Shown: positions 24,136 to 33,969, counted from the stretch's first letter. The stretch is 64,000 nucleotides of DNA from Shewanella gelidimarina (GCF_023283945.1 NZ_JAKIKW010000010.1:1-64000), one strand, 5' to 3'. Notes: a model not told the origin generated them from the letters alone. Numbers and translations: made by a program.

Positions 24136-26316
24136 TTAACGTCCTCTTCGACCTTCTCGCGCCATGCCGTGTTGCCTTGCGTTGCGTGAGCGGTTTAATC
24201 CTTCTCGGTCAATGTTGCGGTTATTCATTTGTCGCTCCATATTGTTGGGGCGACTCATATCAGTATTAGGTCTTGATGGCATAGTGACAGGCTTACTGAT
24301 TTCACGATTGTTAAGTCCTGTTTCCACTCTCTGCTTTGTTTCTGGTGTCGGTGTCCAATTGCCTTTATTGCGGCTTTGCCACTCACCATTGTTATCTCGT
24401 GCAATATTGCCATTCTTATCGGCAAAGACATTGTTGTCGCGGCTTTTGTTATGAGTCGCTTGTCTAAGATTGTTGTTTATTTTCTTTGAGTCGGCATTAC
24501 GTACACGGTTCTCGGGACGGTTATAGAGGTTATTTTTCCCCACGCGGTTACCTGAAATATTGTTGTTTTTGGTAACCTTGTTGGAGATATTGGTTCTATT
24601 ACCGATACTGACACTGTTACCGATATTAATATCACCGGTATTTATCACGACAGGGCGACGGTAACCTCCACCGTAATAACCGCCACAGCATCGGCCTGGA
24701 TGATAGTTATTACCCCAGCCAGCATTCCAGCCAACCCCTACGCTAAAGAAACCATTGCTCCAACTCACACCGACGTTCCAGCCTGTCCAAGGGTTATAAC
24801 CAACATGCAATCCCCAGGTTGGTGGTCTCGGGTAATAGTAACGCCCCCAGTAGGGAGGGTAGTACCAGCCTGTGCCATAGACAGGTACACCGTAATAGGG
24901 GTAGGACCACATATAGCCCGGGGTGTAACCCACATAAACAACCTCGGGTGTAGAGTCATAAATCTCTACATAAGTGGTGTTATATACTGGTGAGCTTGGA
25001 GGGATTTTTGCAATCTCGTCTGTCGGGATATTATCTGCGACCGTCCATGGACCTTTAGCTGTTGAAGCGATAAACCAAACGGCGTTATCAACCGCGTAGT
25101 ATTGGTCGTTTATTTTCAGTACCTGGGTGGCGGTATTGACCGCATAAGCGACTTTGGTGCCTGGTATCGCATCAAATTTTGGCTCTCCATCGTACTCAAC
25201 GGTGAGTTTGGCTTCGCTACGTTTAATGGCCGCAGTTTGTGGTATTTGCGCATCGAGCATCGCTTGGTCTGCTTCTGTGGTGCCTGCAACAGAAACACGT
25301 AATCCACCAATATCGGATTCAGGCGGGATATCATTAAAACTCGTCGGCAGCTTATCGGCGCGAACAAAGTCCCAAGGTCCCGCTTCCTTCTTGGCTTTAA
25401 ACCAACGCCCCGAAAGCAATAAATACATATCACCTGAAGAAACCTCTCTGATCCATGCCGTTTCCGTATTACTCACGTACAGCAGCTTACCCTCAGTCAG
25501 GCTTTTCCATCTGGGCTTACCCTCTGTTGCGACCAATTCGGTGGCGGTGTTTACGGCAATGACAGCGGGTGCTGAGGCACTTTTTGCTGGAGTGGCATCT
25601 TCAGGTTTTGGCAGCATTTTAACGAGGTCTTCAGGCGGATATTCGGTTGTTTGCCAAGGACCCATGGGGTTGTCTGCGGTGTACCAGAACGTGCCGCTAC
25701 TGAGGTATAACTTTTTAGTTTGTTGGTTACGTGCAACCGCAAATGGCGTGTTTAATGCTCGCTCATAAGGACTGTTTTCTATTTCTCTAAATTGCGGCGC
25801 GCCGTCGAAAGACAGTAGTACACTGAGTTGCTGACGGAAAATAATGTTGGGGGCATCGTTTTTAATGTTTTCTAAGCTTTGTTTCTCTTGCTTAGCATTC
25901 GCTAGACTGGCTGAAAGGCGTTCCATCGAGATCTTAAAACTACTGCTGCCTAAGGCTTTTTCTACCACTTCAGTAAAGCGTTGCTCATCGGTTTCAGTCG
26001 ATTCTGGCCAACGAACCTGGGTGACTTTAACGTCTCTAACGGTAGCGTTGTCTGTGGTGGTATCAATGCGAGCACTAAACCAAAAGGCGCCAAAGATGGG
26101 GTCATCTCTATCGATGAGTTCGAGAGACATTGCCGCACGTCCTTGCAGAATATTACCATTGAGTGATTCTGGCTGTGGTTGGTATACCACAATGGTGCCC
26201 TCTTTATCTGTTACTTCCTGTGGCCACTCAATCGCATTCGCATGGGCTAGACCCAATTGCATCAACATGATTACGGCGAGAATTGAGCGGCAATATGCAA
26301 AAATTCTAGCTGGCAT
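24136..26316 (-). CDS. Large secreted repeat protein with GPW motifs
   Basis: The 726-residue protein has a signal peptide (cleavage near AHA-N). Three repeated modules each have a WY-type beta hairpin ending in GPW (WYTADNPMGPW, WFKAKKEAGPW, WFIASTAKGPW) and a preceding TATE/VAVNTATQV-like strand. A Tyr/Gly/Pro-rich stretch follows at about 455-545 (many YY, WG and PP), then an Asn/Arg-rich tail with GNR and NNR repeats to the end. I recall similar 'carbohydrate-binding family V/XII-like' hypothetical proteins in marine gammaproteobacteria, but no function is known. The composition suggests a surface or matrix-exposed protein. Confidence 0.7.
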   Translation of the reverse strand: MPARIFAYCRSILAVIMLMQLGLAHANAIEWPQEVTDKEGTIVVYQPQPESLNGNILQGRAAMSLELIDRDDPIFGAFWFSARIDTTTDNATVRDVKVTQVRWPESTETDEQRFTEVVEKALGSSSFKISMERLSASLANAKQEKQSLENIKNDAPNIIFRQQLSVLLSFDGAPQFREIENSPYERALNTPFAVARNQQTKKLYLSSGTFWYTADNPMGPWQTTEYPPEDLVKMLPKPEDATPAKSASAPAVIAVNTATELVATEGKPRWKSLTEGKLLYVSNTETAWIREVSSGDMYLLLSGRWFKAKKEAGPWDFVRADKLPTSFNDIPPESDIGGLRVSVAGTTEADQAMLDAQIPQTAAIKRSEAKLTVEYDGEPKFDAIPGTKVAYAVNTATQVLKINDQYYAVDNAVWFIASTAKGPWTVADNIPTDEIAKIPPSSPVYNTTYVEIYDSTPEVVYVGYTPGYMWSYPYYGVPVYGTGWYYPPYWGRYYYPRPPTWGLHVGYNPWTGWNVGVSWSNGFFSVGVGWNAGWGNNYHPGRCCGGYYGGGYRRPVVINTGDINIGNSVSIGNRTNISNKVTKNNNISGNRVGKNNLYNRPENRVRNADSKKINNNLRQATHNKSRDNNVFADKNGNIARDNNGEWQSRNKGNWTPTPETKQRVETGLNNREISKPVTMPSRPNTDMSRPNNMERQMNNRNIDREGLNRSRNARQHGMAREGRRGR

Positions 26317-26462
26317 AGCAGTTCCTTCTTTTTTGATCGAGTGGTGAATATCAAGCTAACACGATGGCTATTGTAATGGTTAAACTTTATTCAGAACAAC
26401 TATAGCTGTTCATTATTATAATCGCATTAATCGACCGGAATATTATTGATTTATAAGTACAA

Positions 26463-26494
26463 AAAAGCCCTAAACGTTTCCGGTTAGGGCTTTT
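26463..26494 (-). terminator. glnA terminator
   Basis: AAAAGCCCTAA/TTAGGGCTTTT forms an 11-bp stem followed on the minus strand by TTTTT (complement of 26461-26466). It lies about 40 bp after the glnA stop. Confidence 0.85.
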
Positions 26495-26535
26495 GAAATG
26501 GCGTTTTATCACACCATTAGCTCAGTTTGTTGAGT

Positions 26536-27945
26536 TTACAAGCTGTAGTAAAGCTCAAACTCAACTGGGTGAGTAGTTTGGTTTATGCGCTCAACATCAG
26601 CAGTTTTAAGCTTGATATAAGAGTCGATAAAGTCGTTACTGAATACGTCGCCACGAGTCAGGAACTCACGGTCAGCATCGAGACACTCAAGTGCATTTTC
26701 GAGCGAAGTTGCAACCGTTGGAATTTCAGCCGCTTCTTCTGGTGGTAAGTCATATAGATCTTTATCCATTGCTTCGCCTGGATGGATCTTGTTTTGGATC
26801 CCGTCAAGGCCAGCCATTAGCATTGCAGAGAATGCTAAATATGGGTTAGCCATTGGGTCACCAAAACGTAATTCAATACGACGACCTTTAGCACTTGGTA
26901 CCACTGGGATACGGATAGATGCTGAGCGGTTTGCTGCTGAGTAAGCAAGCATTACTGGCGCTTCAAAATGTGGAATAAGACGCTTGTATGAGTTCGTCGA
27001 TGGGTTAGCAAATGCGTTGATGGCACGCGCATGCTTGATAATGCCACCGATGTAGAACAATGCATCTTCGCTCAATCCGCCGTACTTATCACCGGCAAAC
27101 AAGTTCACGCCGTCTTTTGCTAGCGACTGATGCACGTGCATGCCGCTACCGTTATCACCCACTATTGGCTTAGGCATAAAGGTTGCTGTCTTGCCGTAGG
27201 CGTCTGCCACGTTATGGACAACATATTTAAGCACCTGAACTTCATCTGCTTTAAGTGTAAGCGTATTAAAGCGAGTGGCGATTTCGTTTTGACCAGCAGT
27301 GGCGACTTCGTGATGATGCGCCTCAACAACTTGGCCCATCTCTTCAAGTACAAGACACATTGCTGAACGTATGTCTTGTGAAGAATCAACGGGTCCTACA
27401 GGGAAATAACCGCCTTTAACGCCTGGACGGTGACCTTTGTTACCACCTTCGTAGCTAGTGCCAGAGTTCCAAGCGGCTTCTACAGCGTCAACCTCGTAGA
27501 AACAACCCTGCATGCCAGAGCTGAACTTAACGTCATCAAATAGGAAGAACTCTGGCTCAGGACCAATCAATACGGTATCTGCGATACCTGTAGAGCGTAA
27601 GTAGTCTTCTGCTTTCTTAGCAATTGAGCGTGGGTCACGGTTGTAACCTGTCATAGTGCCTGGGTTTAGGATGTCACAACGAATGTTTGCAGTTGTTTCT
27701 GCAGTGAACGGATCAAGTACAAAACTTGCCGGATCTGGCATCAATACCATGTCAGATTCGTTAATGCCTTTCCAACCATAAATTGAAGAACCGTCAAACA
27801 TCTTACCGTCTTCGAAAAAGTCTTCATCAACTTGGTGGCTTGGGATCGAAACGTGATGCTCTTTACCTATGGTATCGGTAAAACGTAGATCAACAAACTT
27901 AACTTCTAATTCTTGTAGTTGTTGTAAAACTGATTCTGCTGACAT
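26536..27945 (-). CDS. glnA: Glutamine synthetase type I
   Basis: GlnA makes glutamine from glutamate, ammonia and ATP as a cytoplasmic dodecamer. The 469-residue length, the N-terminal beta-grasp domain and the C-terminal catalytic domain with [10 protein letters not shown] and KPHF-equivalent IPHFEAP loops are typical. The adenylylation tyrosine is present as Tyr398 (DLYDLPPEE), so the enzyme is probably controlled by GlnE. The gene stands alone with a sigma-54 promoter and three upstream NtrC sites, not in a glnA-ntrBC operon. Confidence 0.97.
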   Translation of the reverse strand: MSAESVLQQLQELEVKFVDLRFTDTIGKEHHVSIPSHQVDEDFFEDGKMFDGSSIYGWKGINESDMVLMPDPASFVLDPFTAETTANIRCDILNPGTMTGYNRDPRSIAKKAEDYLRSTGIADTVLIGPEPEFFLFDDVKFSSGMQGCFYEVDAVEAAWNSGTSYEGGNKGHRPGVKGGYFPVGPVDSSQDIRSAMCLVLEEMGQVVEAHHHEVATAGQNEIATRFNTLTLKADEVQVLKYVVHNVADAYGKTATFMPKPIVGDNGSGMHVHQSLAKDGVNLFAGDKYGGLSEDALFYIGGIIKHARAINAFANPSTNSYKRLIPHFEAPVMLAYSAANRSASIRIPVVPSAKGRRIELRFGDPMANPYLAFSAMLMAGLDGIQNKIHPGEAMDKDLYDLPPEEAAEIPTVATSLENALECLDADREFLTRGDVFSNDFIDSYIKLKTADVERINQTTHPVEFELYYSL

Positions 27946-28030
27946 TCTAAAGTCTCCGAGTAGGGTAAAGGGTTATCCCTTGTTTCTTATCTTAATGCTT
28001 AGCGCTATATGCGATTCTGCTATCAGTAAA

Positions 28031-28045
28031 GCGAGAGTCGTGCCA
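28031..28045 (-). promoter_or_regulatory. Sigma-54 promoter of glnA
   Basis: The minus strand reads TGGCACGACTCTCGC, which has the invariant GG-N10-GC of the -24/-12 class and a full TGGCAC at -24; the -12 element is TCGC rather than TTGC. It lies about 90 bp before the glnA start codon and 64-130 bp downstream of the NtrC sites. Confidence 0.75.
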
Positions 28046-28108
28046 ATAATGTAACATTATGATTTATATGGATTCTAAATCATACTAAAAATATAAAGTT
28101 AGCTTTGG

Positions 28109-28164
28109 CGCACTGTTTTGGTGCAGGTCGTGGATCAAAATGGTGCGCGCGCCATCATTGTGCA
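28109..28164. promoter_or_regulatory. NtrC enhancer sites upstream of glnA
   Basis: Three sites of the TGCACCA-N3-TGGTGCA type occur at helical spacing. They are CGCACTGTTTTGGTGCA (28109-28125), a half site ending in TGGTGCG (28131-28147), and CGCGCCATCATTGTGCA (28148-28164). They sit upstream of the sigma-54 promoter as an enhancer should. Confidence 0.7.
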
Positions 28165-28683
28165 GCTAGATTGTTTTGATATTGGCTAGCCGTTGGATAA
28201 TGATTAAAAGCAAGACAACAGAATAGCCAAGAATAAGACTTTTTTATAGGGGATAAGCCAAAGAAAAATCAACCAAATATAGATAAGTGTTATTCAGATA
28301 AAAGACAGTTTCATGCCACTCGCAGGCTTATCTGTTTAAACAGACTAAACTAGGAAGTCGACTAGAGGGGCGTAAAACAGGATGTTTAACAAAATTGACA
28401 ACTTAAAAGGACGCTAAACGCCTCAAAGAGGTATTTGAAAGGAGCAAAAATATAAATAATCCCATCAAAGATAATGATGGAAAGTGTATGTAAAGCGTAC
28501 GTTATGACGGAAAAAAGCAACACGCATAAGTTATTTTTAACGATTGGTTAAAAATAATCCTGTGAGATACTCGCCACCTAGAGTAGAATGTCACGCTTTT
28601 TATAGCAACAACTATAATCGTTTGGTTTTAGTGGTTGTCAGTACCCCCCCTATATATTTATACCGATGGTAAGAGGTTTAGCC
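28165..28683. other. Long gap before bipA with AT-rich dyad and possible promoter
   Basis: No convincing gene is seen in this stretch of about 520 bp. A perfect 11-bp dyad TTATTTTTAAC/GTTAAAAATAA with a 5-nt loop lies at 28531-28557. A possible sigma-70 promoter overlaps its right arm: TTGGTT at 28544-28549, a 16-bp spacer and GATACT at 28566-28571. A run of six C at 28644-28649 lies in the bipA leader. Confidence 0.4.
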
Positions 28684-30495
28684 GTGTTAGAGAATTTACG
28701 TAACATCGCCATTATTGCACACGTTGACCATGGTAAGACTACCTTGGTTGATAAGCTGCTGGCGCAGTCAGGAACCCTTGAGACTCGAGGAGAAGCCGCT
28801 GAGCGGGTGATGGATTCAAATGATCTTGAAAAAGAACGTGGTATCACGATTCTGGCCAAGAACACTGCCATCAAGTGGAACGACTACCGTATCAACATCG
28901 TTGATACCCCTGGTCACGCCGATTTCGGTGGTGAGGTTGAGCGTGTTCTATCTATGGTTGACTCAGTATTACTACTAGTTGACGCAGTAGATGGTCCAAT
29001 GCCACAAACTCGTTTCGTGACTAAGAAAGCATTTGCTCAAGGTCTTAAGCCAATCGTTGTTATCAACAAGATTGACCGTCCTGGCGCACGTCCTGATTGG
29101 GTTATCGACCAAGTATTTGACTTGTTCGACAACTTAGGCGCAACCGATGAGCAACTAGATTTCCCAATCGTTTATGCTTCTGCATTAAACGGCTACGCTT
29201 CGCTTGATCCTGAAACAAAAGAGGGTGATATGACGCCTCTTTTTGAAACTATCGTTGAGAAAGTTTCATCTCCTGATGCTGATGCTGATGGTGATTTCCA
29301 GATGCAAATCTCGCAAATCGATTACAACTCATACGTGGGTGTTATCGGTATTGGTCGTATCAAGCGTGGTAGCGTTAAAACTAACCAACAGGTCACTATT
29401 ATTGGTGCTGATGGTAAGAAGCGTAACGGCAAAATGGGCCAGGTATTAGGTTACATGGGTCTAGAGCGTAACGAAGTTGAAATCGCTAACGCAGGCGACA
29501 TCGTTGCGATTACGGGTCTTGGTCAGCTGTTAATCTCTGACACTATCTGTGCAACAAATAACGTAGTGGCGTTACCGCCGCTATCTGTTGATGAGCCAAC
29601 GCTAACGATGACCTTCCAGGTCAACACCTCTCCATTCGCTGGTAAAGAAGGTAAGTACGTAACTTCACGTAACATCCTTGAGCGTCTGCAGCAGGAATTA
29701 GTTCACAACGTTGCATTGCGCGTTGAAGAAACTGAAAGCCCAGATCGTTTCCGTGTTTCAGGCCGTGGTGAGCTTCACCTTTCAATCTTGATTGAAACCA
29801 TGCGTCGTGAAGGTTACGAGCTAGCTGTTTCTCGCCCAGAAGTTATCGTTAAAGAGATCGATGGCGAGATGTGTGAGCCATTCGAAAACTTGACCGTTGA
29901 TGTTGAAGAAGAGCATCAAGGTAGCGTTATCGAGAAGCTTGGTATCCGTAAGGGTGACATGAAAGACATGCAAATGGATGGCAAGGGTCGTGTACGTATC
30001 GATTTTGTTATCCCTAGTCGTGGTCTAATCGGTTTCCAAACTGACTTCATGACAGCCACTTCAGGTTCTGGTCTTATTTACCATTCATTCGACCATTACG
30101 GTCCTGTGAAAGGTGGTGATATTGGTCAACGCGCACGTGGCGTATTGGTCTCTAACGCAACCGGTAAAGCACTGACATTCGCATTGTTTAACCTTCAAGC
30201 TCGTGGTCGTCTGTTTATTACACACGCAGCAGAAGTTTATGAAGGTCAAGTTGTTGGTCTTCACGCTCGTGCAAACGATTTGACTGTTAACTGTTTGAAA
30301 GGTAAGCAGCTAACTAACATGCGTGCATCGGGTACCGATGAAGCGCAAGTACTGACTCCACATATCGACATGACACTTGAGCAAGCGCTTGAGTTCATCG
30401 ATGATGATGAGCTAGTAGAAGTAACACCGCTGAACATTCGTGTTCGTAAGCGTTACTTGAGCGAAAACGATCGTAAGCGTCATAACCGCAAGTAA
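28684..30495 (+). CDS. bipA: Ribosome-associated GTPase BipA/TypA
   Basis: BipA is a translational GTPase that binds the 70S ribosome and is needed for growth at low temperature and under stress. Domains in order are the GTPase domain (G1 [10 protein letters not shown]3 DTPGHADF, G4 NKID), an EF-Tu-like barrel (about 205-290), EF-G-like domains III and V, and the BipA-specific C-terminal domain. I place the start at GTG 28684 (AAGAGG ribosome site at 28671-28676), which gives 603 residues beginning [10 protein letters not shown], as in E. coli. An upstream ATG at 28666 would overlap that ribosome site. Confidence 0.95.
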   Translation: MLENLRNIAIIAHVDHGKTTLVDKLLAQSGTLETRGEAAERVMDSNDLEKERGITILAKNTAIKWNDYRINIVDTPGHADFGGEVERVLSMVDSVLLLVDAVDGPMPQTRFVTKKAFAQGLKPIVVINKIDRPGARPDWVIDQVFDLFDNLGATDEQLDFPIVYASALNGYASLDPETKEGDMTPLFETIVEKVSSPDADADGDFQMQISQIDYNSYVGVIGIGRIKRGSVKTNQQVTIIGADGKKRNGKMGQVLGYMGLERNEVEIANAGDIVAITGLGQLLISDTICATNNVVALPPLSVDEPTLTMTFQVNTSPFAGKEGKYVTSRNILERLQQELVHNVALRVEETESPDRFRVSGRGELHLSILIETMRREGYELAVSRPEVIVKEIDGEMCEPFENLTVDVEEEHQGSVIEKLGIRKGDMKDMQMDGKGRVRIDFVIPSRGLIGFQTDFMTATSGSGLIYHSFDHYGPVKGGDIGQRARGVLVSNATGKALTFALFNLQARGRLFITHAAEVYEGQVVGLHARANDLTVNCLKGKQLTNMRASGTDEAQVLTPHIDMTLEQALEFIDDDELVEVTPLNIRVRKRYLSENDRKRHNRK

Positions 30496-30538
30496 TCGTT
30501 GCGTTTAGCTTCAGTCCTTAAAAGGATTGAGCGCGAAG

Positions 30539-30572
30539 AAGCCCCGAACATGAAAATGTTCGGGGCTTTTTT
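30539..30572 (+). terminator. bipA terminator
   Basis: AAGCCCCGAACAT/ATGTTCGGGGCTT with a GAAA tetraloop is followed by TTTT, a textbook rho-independent terminator. Confidence 0.92.
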
Positions 30573-30579
30573 ATACATG

Positions 30580-30631
30580 GATGTATTTATCCCCGAAGTA
30601 CAGGATGTACAAGGAGGGGATTTATGTCTGG
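30580..30631. repeat. 52-bp intergenic repeat, copy 1
   Basis: The unit runs from GATGTATTTATCCCCGAAG to GGATTTATGTCTGG and matches copy 2 (30732-30783) at 50 of 52 bases. It looks like a Shewanella-type dispersed intergenic element. Between the copies a dyad GGCATTCC (30656-30663)/GGAATGCC (30687-30694) could fold into a long stem. Confidence 0.75.
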
Positions 30632-30731
30632 CCATAAATGTTCCATTCATTTATTGGCATTCCCTCCTTGACCCACAGGGATGTGAGGAATGCCTAAGTG
30701 ATATAGGGAATATCATAGGCCTTGGCGGTCA

Positions 30732-30783
30732 GATGTATTTATCCCCGAAGTACAGGATGTACTAGGAGGGGGTTTATGTCTGG
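30732..30783. repeat. 52-bp intergenic repeat, copy 2
   Basis: It differs from copy 1 only at two positions (A to T in TACAAGG, and A to G before TTTATG). Direct orientation and about 100 bp of spacer make the pair prone to slippage or deletion. Confidence 0.75.
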
Positions 30784-31074
30784 AACATAATGGAATTCAG
30801 TGCTTCCAAATGGTTGATCCAAAGGACTCGTAAATGAATAGATGAAGATGCGCTGTGGCCGTTCATTACAGGACACGCTTCCAAGGTTGAGATTACAGCG
30901 CGTCACCGCTCATACGCACAGCCTTGCGGGAGGCGGGTAATAACACGGGTTGTATCCGTGCGCGGTATTTTTGAGTGAAAAAGTGATCTGCAAAAATAAC
31001 CGGCTTTTAAATGCGATAGGTTGGCAATATCAACACACGGAGTGTTAAATTGCGGCGTTAAATTGACTCGCAAG
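30784..31074. other. Gene-free stretch with apparent repeat remnants
   Basis: No gene is supported here. Fragments such as GGCCGTTCATTACAGGACAC at about 30857-30876 resemble dispersed intergenic elements I recall from Shewanella. This appears to be repeat-derived spacer between bipA and the convergent DUF418 gene. Confidence 0.35.
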
Positions 31075-32325
31075 TTAATCGGTCGTCACGGCATCAGCAC
31101 CTTTATTTTTAGCTGGAGTCGCTTTAGGTTTGGTGAGTTTACGCCAAAGCATTTCCAATGGCCCTTGCTTGAAATACTTAAGGTATACGCTGGCGAGAAT
31201 GATTTGAAAAATAGAGAAACCAAGCGCAATCAACATATAGCCGGGCCTGTCGAGTGTGTTCATTAGTGTTGGCGCAAAATAGCGAAAAACGAGTACTCCA
31301 CAAGTCGATTGCAGGATGTATAGACTTAATGATAATCGGCCTACCTTCTGTAATGACGCCAATACAGTGGAACGGTTTTGGCATATTTTAACCAGTACAT
31401 GAATGTAAATCAGCGCCATAGGTATCGCACTGACGATAACGGCAGCACCTGATAGGGTATTTAATATAGGATCTGTTGAAAGGGTCAATAAGCTATCTAA
31501 AACCGATAATAGCACCGTCGCTACTGCAAGCTGGATAAGTTGGCTTTTGTTAAAGCCGTGCTCAAAAATGCCTTTACGGTAAAGCGCTATGCCAAGCAGC
31601 ATTAAGCCTGCTGATAACCACATAAGAGTTAATGGGATAACAAATAGCATCGTTGCAAATATTGTCAACTGCATCATCAGCTGTTCTGCATAGGATCCAA
31701 ACCATATTAGGGACTCCTCTTTAAATAGCGCAGATCCACGTATAAATGTTTCCTCGGGAGATAATAGGCTAATCAGGGTGAGGAGCAACACAGGGGCAGC
31801 GATAAACAAAAGTGATTTTTTTAGCAGTTTATTGTGATCCAGCTTAAGGTAACAAAGTGCCACAAACCCACTGAGTGCATAGGTAAAAAGTACGTCACCA
31901 GACCAGATAAAAATAGCGTGTATCACCCCGAAAACCACAAGCCACTTCAACCTGGATTTCATTAATCCGTAAGCATCTTTATTTTGTGCTGACAATCTGT
32001 CGAATTGAATCGCCAATCCCACCCCAAATAGCATTGAAAACAAACTAATGAAGCGGCCTTCAATAAAAAAATTGCTAAACAGCTCCACTAAGGTGTCATG
32101 CAATGGGTTGGATTCATGGCTGGCGTAGCCAGAAATAGCATTGCCAAAGAAGTAGATGTTGATGAACAAAATGCCCAATACCGCTAAGCCACGAATAACA
32201 TCGATATTAGCGTTACGATCAAAATCTGTCGGGTTCTGCGTTGGGTTATTCATTATCACGGTTAACGGTTCCATGTTTTTTTGCTTGCACTCCAAGTGCA
32301 ATAATAGGCTAGACAATATCAGCAT
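31075..32325 (-). CDS. DUF418-family integral membrane protein (YeiB-like)
   Basis: The 416-residue frame has an N-terminal NIDVIRGLAVLGILFINI motif, about ten membrane helices, the family segment FSMLFGVGLAIQFDRL, and the C-terminal DUF418 domain with GRLSLSLYILQST and GPLEMLWRKLT. These match YeiB-like proteins (PF04235) related to acyltransferase-3/heparan acetyltransferase folds. Their substrate is unknown. The start is uncertain: Met at 32325, 32274 or 32253 all lack a good ribosome site, and the family usually begins just before the IDVIRG motif, which favours one of the two internal ones. Confidence 0.8.
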   Translation of the reverse strand: MLILSSLLLHLECKQKNMEPLTVIMNNPTQNPTDFDRNANIDVIRGLAVLGILFINIYFFGNAISGYASHESNPLHDTLVELFSNFFIEGRFISLFSMLFGVGLAIQFDRLSAQNKDAYGLMKSRLKWLVVFGVIHAIFIWSGDVLFTYALSGFVALCYLKLDHNKLLKKSLLFIAAPVLLLTLISLLSPEETFIRGSALFKEESLIWFGSYAEQLMMQLTIFATMLFVIPLTLMWLSAGLMLLGIALYRKGIFEHGFNKSQLIQLAVATVLLSVLDSLLTLSTDPILNTLSGAAVIVSAIPMALIYIHVLVKICQNRSTVLASLQKVGRLSLSLYILQSTCGVLVFRYFAPTLMNTLDRPGYMLIALGFSIFQIILASVYLKYFKQGPLEMLWRKLTKPKATPAKNKGADAVTTD

Positions 32326-32411
32326 TAAGTCATTTACGAAATCACGACATCTACAATCGATTACCTTTTATGTGGTTTGGGTATAAATCTGATTAAAATA
32401 AAACGTTAGCC

Positions 32412-32438
32412 AAAAAAAAAGCAATCCATATGGATTGC
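32412..32438 (-). terminator. Orphan rho-independent terminator
   Basis: On the minus strand the palindrome GCAATCCATATGGATTGC (32421-32438) is followed by nine T. No minus-strand gene ends here: the nearest upstream one stops at 32755 and has its own hairpin. The 270 bp between hold no gene I can see. Confidence 0.65.
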
Positions 32439-32712
32439 CGAATAATATGTTCAATTTACAGTGCGCTAGCGTTGAAACTGAATTTTTTTGCCAAACCTAA
32501 CTAGGAATGCGCAGTAGGGAGTGATGATGAATAAAACAAATATTTAGCAGGGCATTTTTCAGTGGTTAACCGACAAAAATGGCTTACAAACATTAGCCTC
32601 ATATAATCAGAGTGTGATAATTCTAGATGGTTCCCACTTTCTGCATTAACAAAAGTTTAGTTTTAAAAAAATCCGATATTCAGATTTGAGTGCACTCCTT
32701 CTACTTGAAAGA

Positions 32713-32736
32713 AACGTCTCCATCCTTGGAGACGTT
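32713..32736 (-). terminator. Hairpin after the NapH-like gene
   Basis: AACGTCTCCA/TGGAGACGTT forms a 10-bp stem with loop TCCT about 20 bp after the stop at 32755. It is followed on the minus strand by TTCTTTC, a weak T-run. Confidence 0.65.
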
Positions 32737-32754
32737 GTGTTGCTTCGACTAGCG

Positions 32755-33969
32755 CTAATGCCCTATCGAATTTAAGTGTTGGATTAAATACATCCGTGTT
32801 TCTGTTGGTGTTTGACTTACCCAAAAACCACATAGGTAAGCAATCAGAGGGACCAGAAACAGTAGTGCCATTAAGGCGATGGTAAGGCCTCGTGCCGATA
32901 ATTTAATACCGTTGCGAGTGCTAAATTGCAAAGCCTCTTTTGTAGGGCAGGCTGATACGCAGCGCATGCAGGCTTGGCACTCATCTGAGCGGATATTGAT
33001 CTGACTATGTACCGAAATATTAGCAGGACAGGCACGGCTGCATTTATCACAGTTCATCCCTTTACTGTCAATCAAGCAATGCTGAGTATTGCGGCGAATT
33101 TTAAATGGACTTAAAAAGCTGACTAGCCCGAGTAATGCACCATAAGGACAGATGTAACGGCAAAATCCTTGTCGGCGCCATAACGCCAGGCTCAGAATGA
33201 AGCTGAAACAGAGAAAAGTAACTAGGCCTGGAGTGATAAAAAACAGTGCCATTTTTAGATCCGCTATCTTGTGATAATTGCCACTGAGGTAGTCAGGTAT
33301 TCCCTGTGCTGGCATGCCCACAATGATATAAAGCAACGCCAGTAAAAGAAGGTACTTCACCATTCTCAGTGGCCAATCTAGCCAAGCTGGTGGTAAATAT
33401 TCACGTTTGACAAAGCGTTTTCTGAGTTTATAGAGGTATTCGCCAGCTAAACCGAGCGGACAAGCCCAGCCACAAAAAGCACGTTTACAGATCAAGCCGG
33501 TTAGTAGTACGACGGTTAACATTACTGCCGCTGCCGGGTGAGTTTGATCCCAAATACCGAGGCTGATAATGGCTTTGATTTCGATACCGCCGGCAATGGG
33601 TAGGAATGCATCACCAACATCGGGACGCATAAGCCAAGGCGTAATCCCGGCTTTAAGCAGTGCGCTATTCACCGCAAACTGCACTCCAACGAGCAGCATC
33701 GATAGCGCTAGCAGATGCTGCACCCCTTCGCGTAAGTTATTGCTCCTCATATCGCCCTGAGCGACTTGAGGTTGAAACTTGCTGACTAAGCCAATAATGA
33801 CTGCTGCAATGGCAAGAGAGGCGATTAGAGGCCAATATAGGCTAGATATGACTGCGGCAGACACTAATACTCCGCTTGCTGCAGCCCCCCATTTTTTACC
33901 ACTCCAATAAAGCAGGCTCACACTGTAAGTCAGTGCCAAAATAAGAGTTAATGATTCGATAAAGCTCAT
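32755..33969 (-). CDS. NapH/MauN-like membrane 4Fe-4S ferredoxin protein
   Basis: The 404-residue inner-membrane protein has about eight helices. Two CxxxCP motifs lie on the cytoplasmic side (FCGWACPLG and FCRYICPYG), and two classic ferredoxin clusters follow (CDKCSRACP and CQACMRCVSACP). This is the NapH/CcoG/NosR-C-terminal/YccM architecture, in which electrons from the quinol pool reach a periplasmic reductase. An N-terminal block of about 60 residues is extra compared with NapH. There is no reductase gene nearby, so the partner is unknown. The gene stands alone. Confidence 0.82.
   Translation of the reverse strand: MSFIESLTLILALTYSVSLLYWSGKKWGAAASGVLVSAAVISSLYWPLIASLAIAAVIIGLVSKFQPQVAQGDMRSNNLREGVQHLLALSMLLVGVQFAVNSALLKAGITPWLMRPDVGDAFLPIAGGIEIKAIISLGIWDQTHPAAAVMLTVVLLTGLICKRAFCGWACPLGLAGEYLYKLRKRFVKREYLPPAWLDWPLRMVKYLLLLALLYIIVGMPAQGIPDYLSGNYHKIADLKMALFFITPGLVTFLCFSFILSLALWRRQGFCRYICPYGALLGLVSFLSPFKIRRNTQHCLIDSKGMNCDKCSRACPANISVHSQINIRSDECQACMRCVSACPTKEALQFSTRNGIKLSARGLTIALMALLFLVPLIAYLCGFWVSQTPTETRMYLIQHLNSIGH

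Noticed and set aside
25154-25768. 204-residue plus-strand frame
   Set aside because: It lies fully opposite the 726-residue gene, has no ribosome site and a Ser/Leu-rich composition typical of antisense frames.
30499-30765. 88-residue frame after bipA
   Set aside because: It spans the bipA terminator and one 52-bp repeat, has no ribosome site and lacks family resemblance. It is repeat DNA read as protein.
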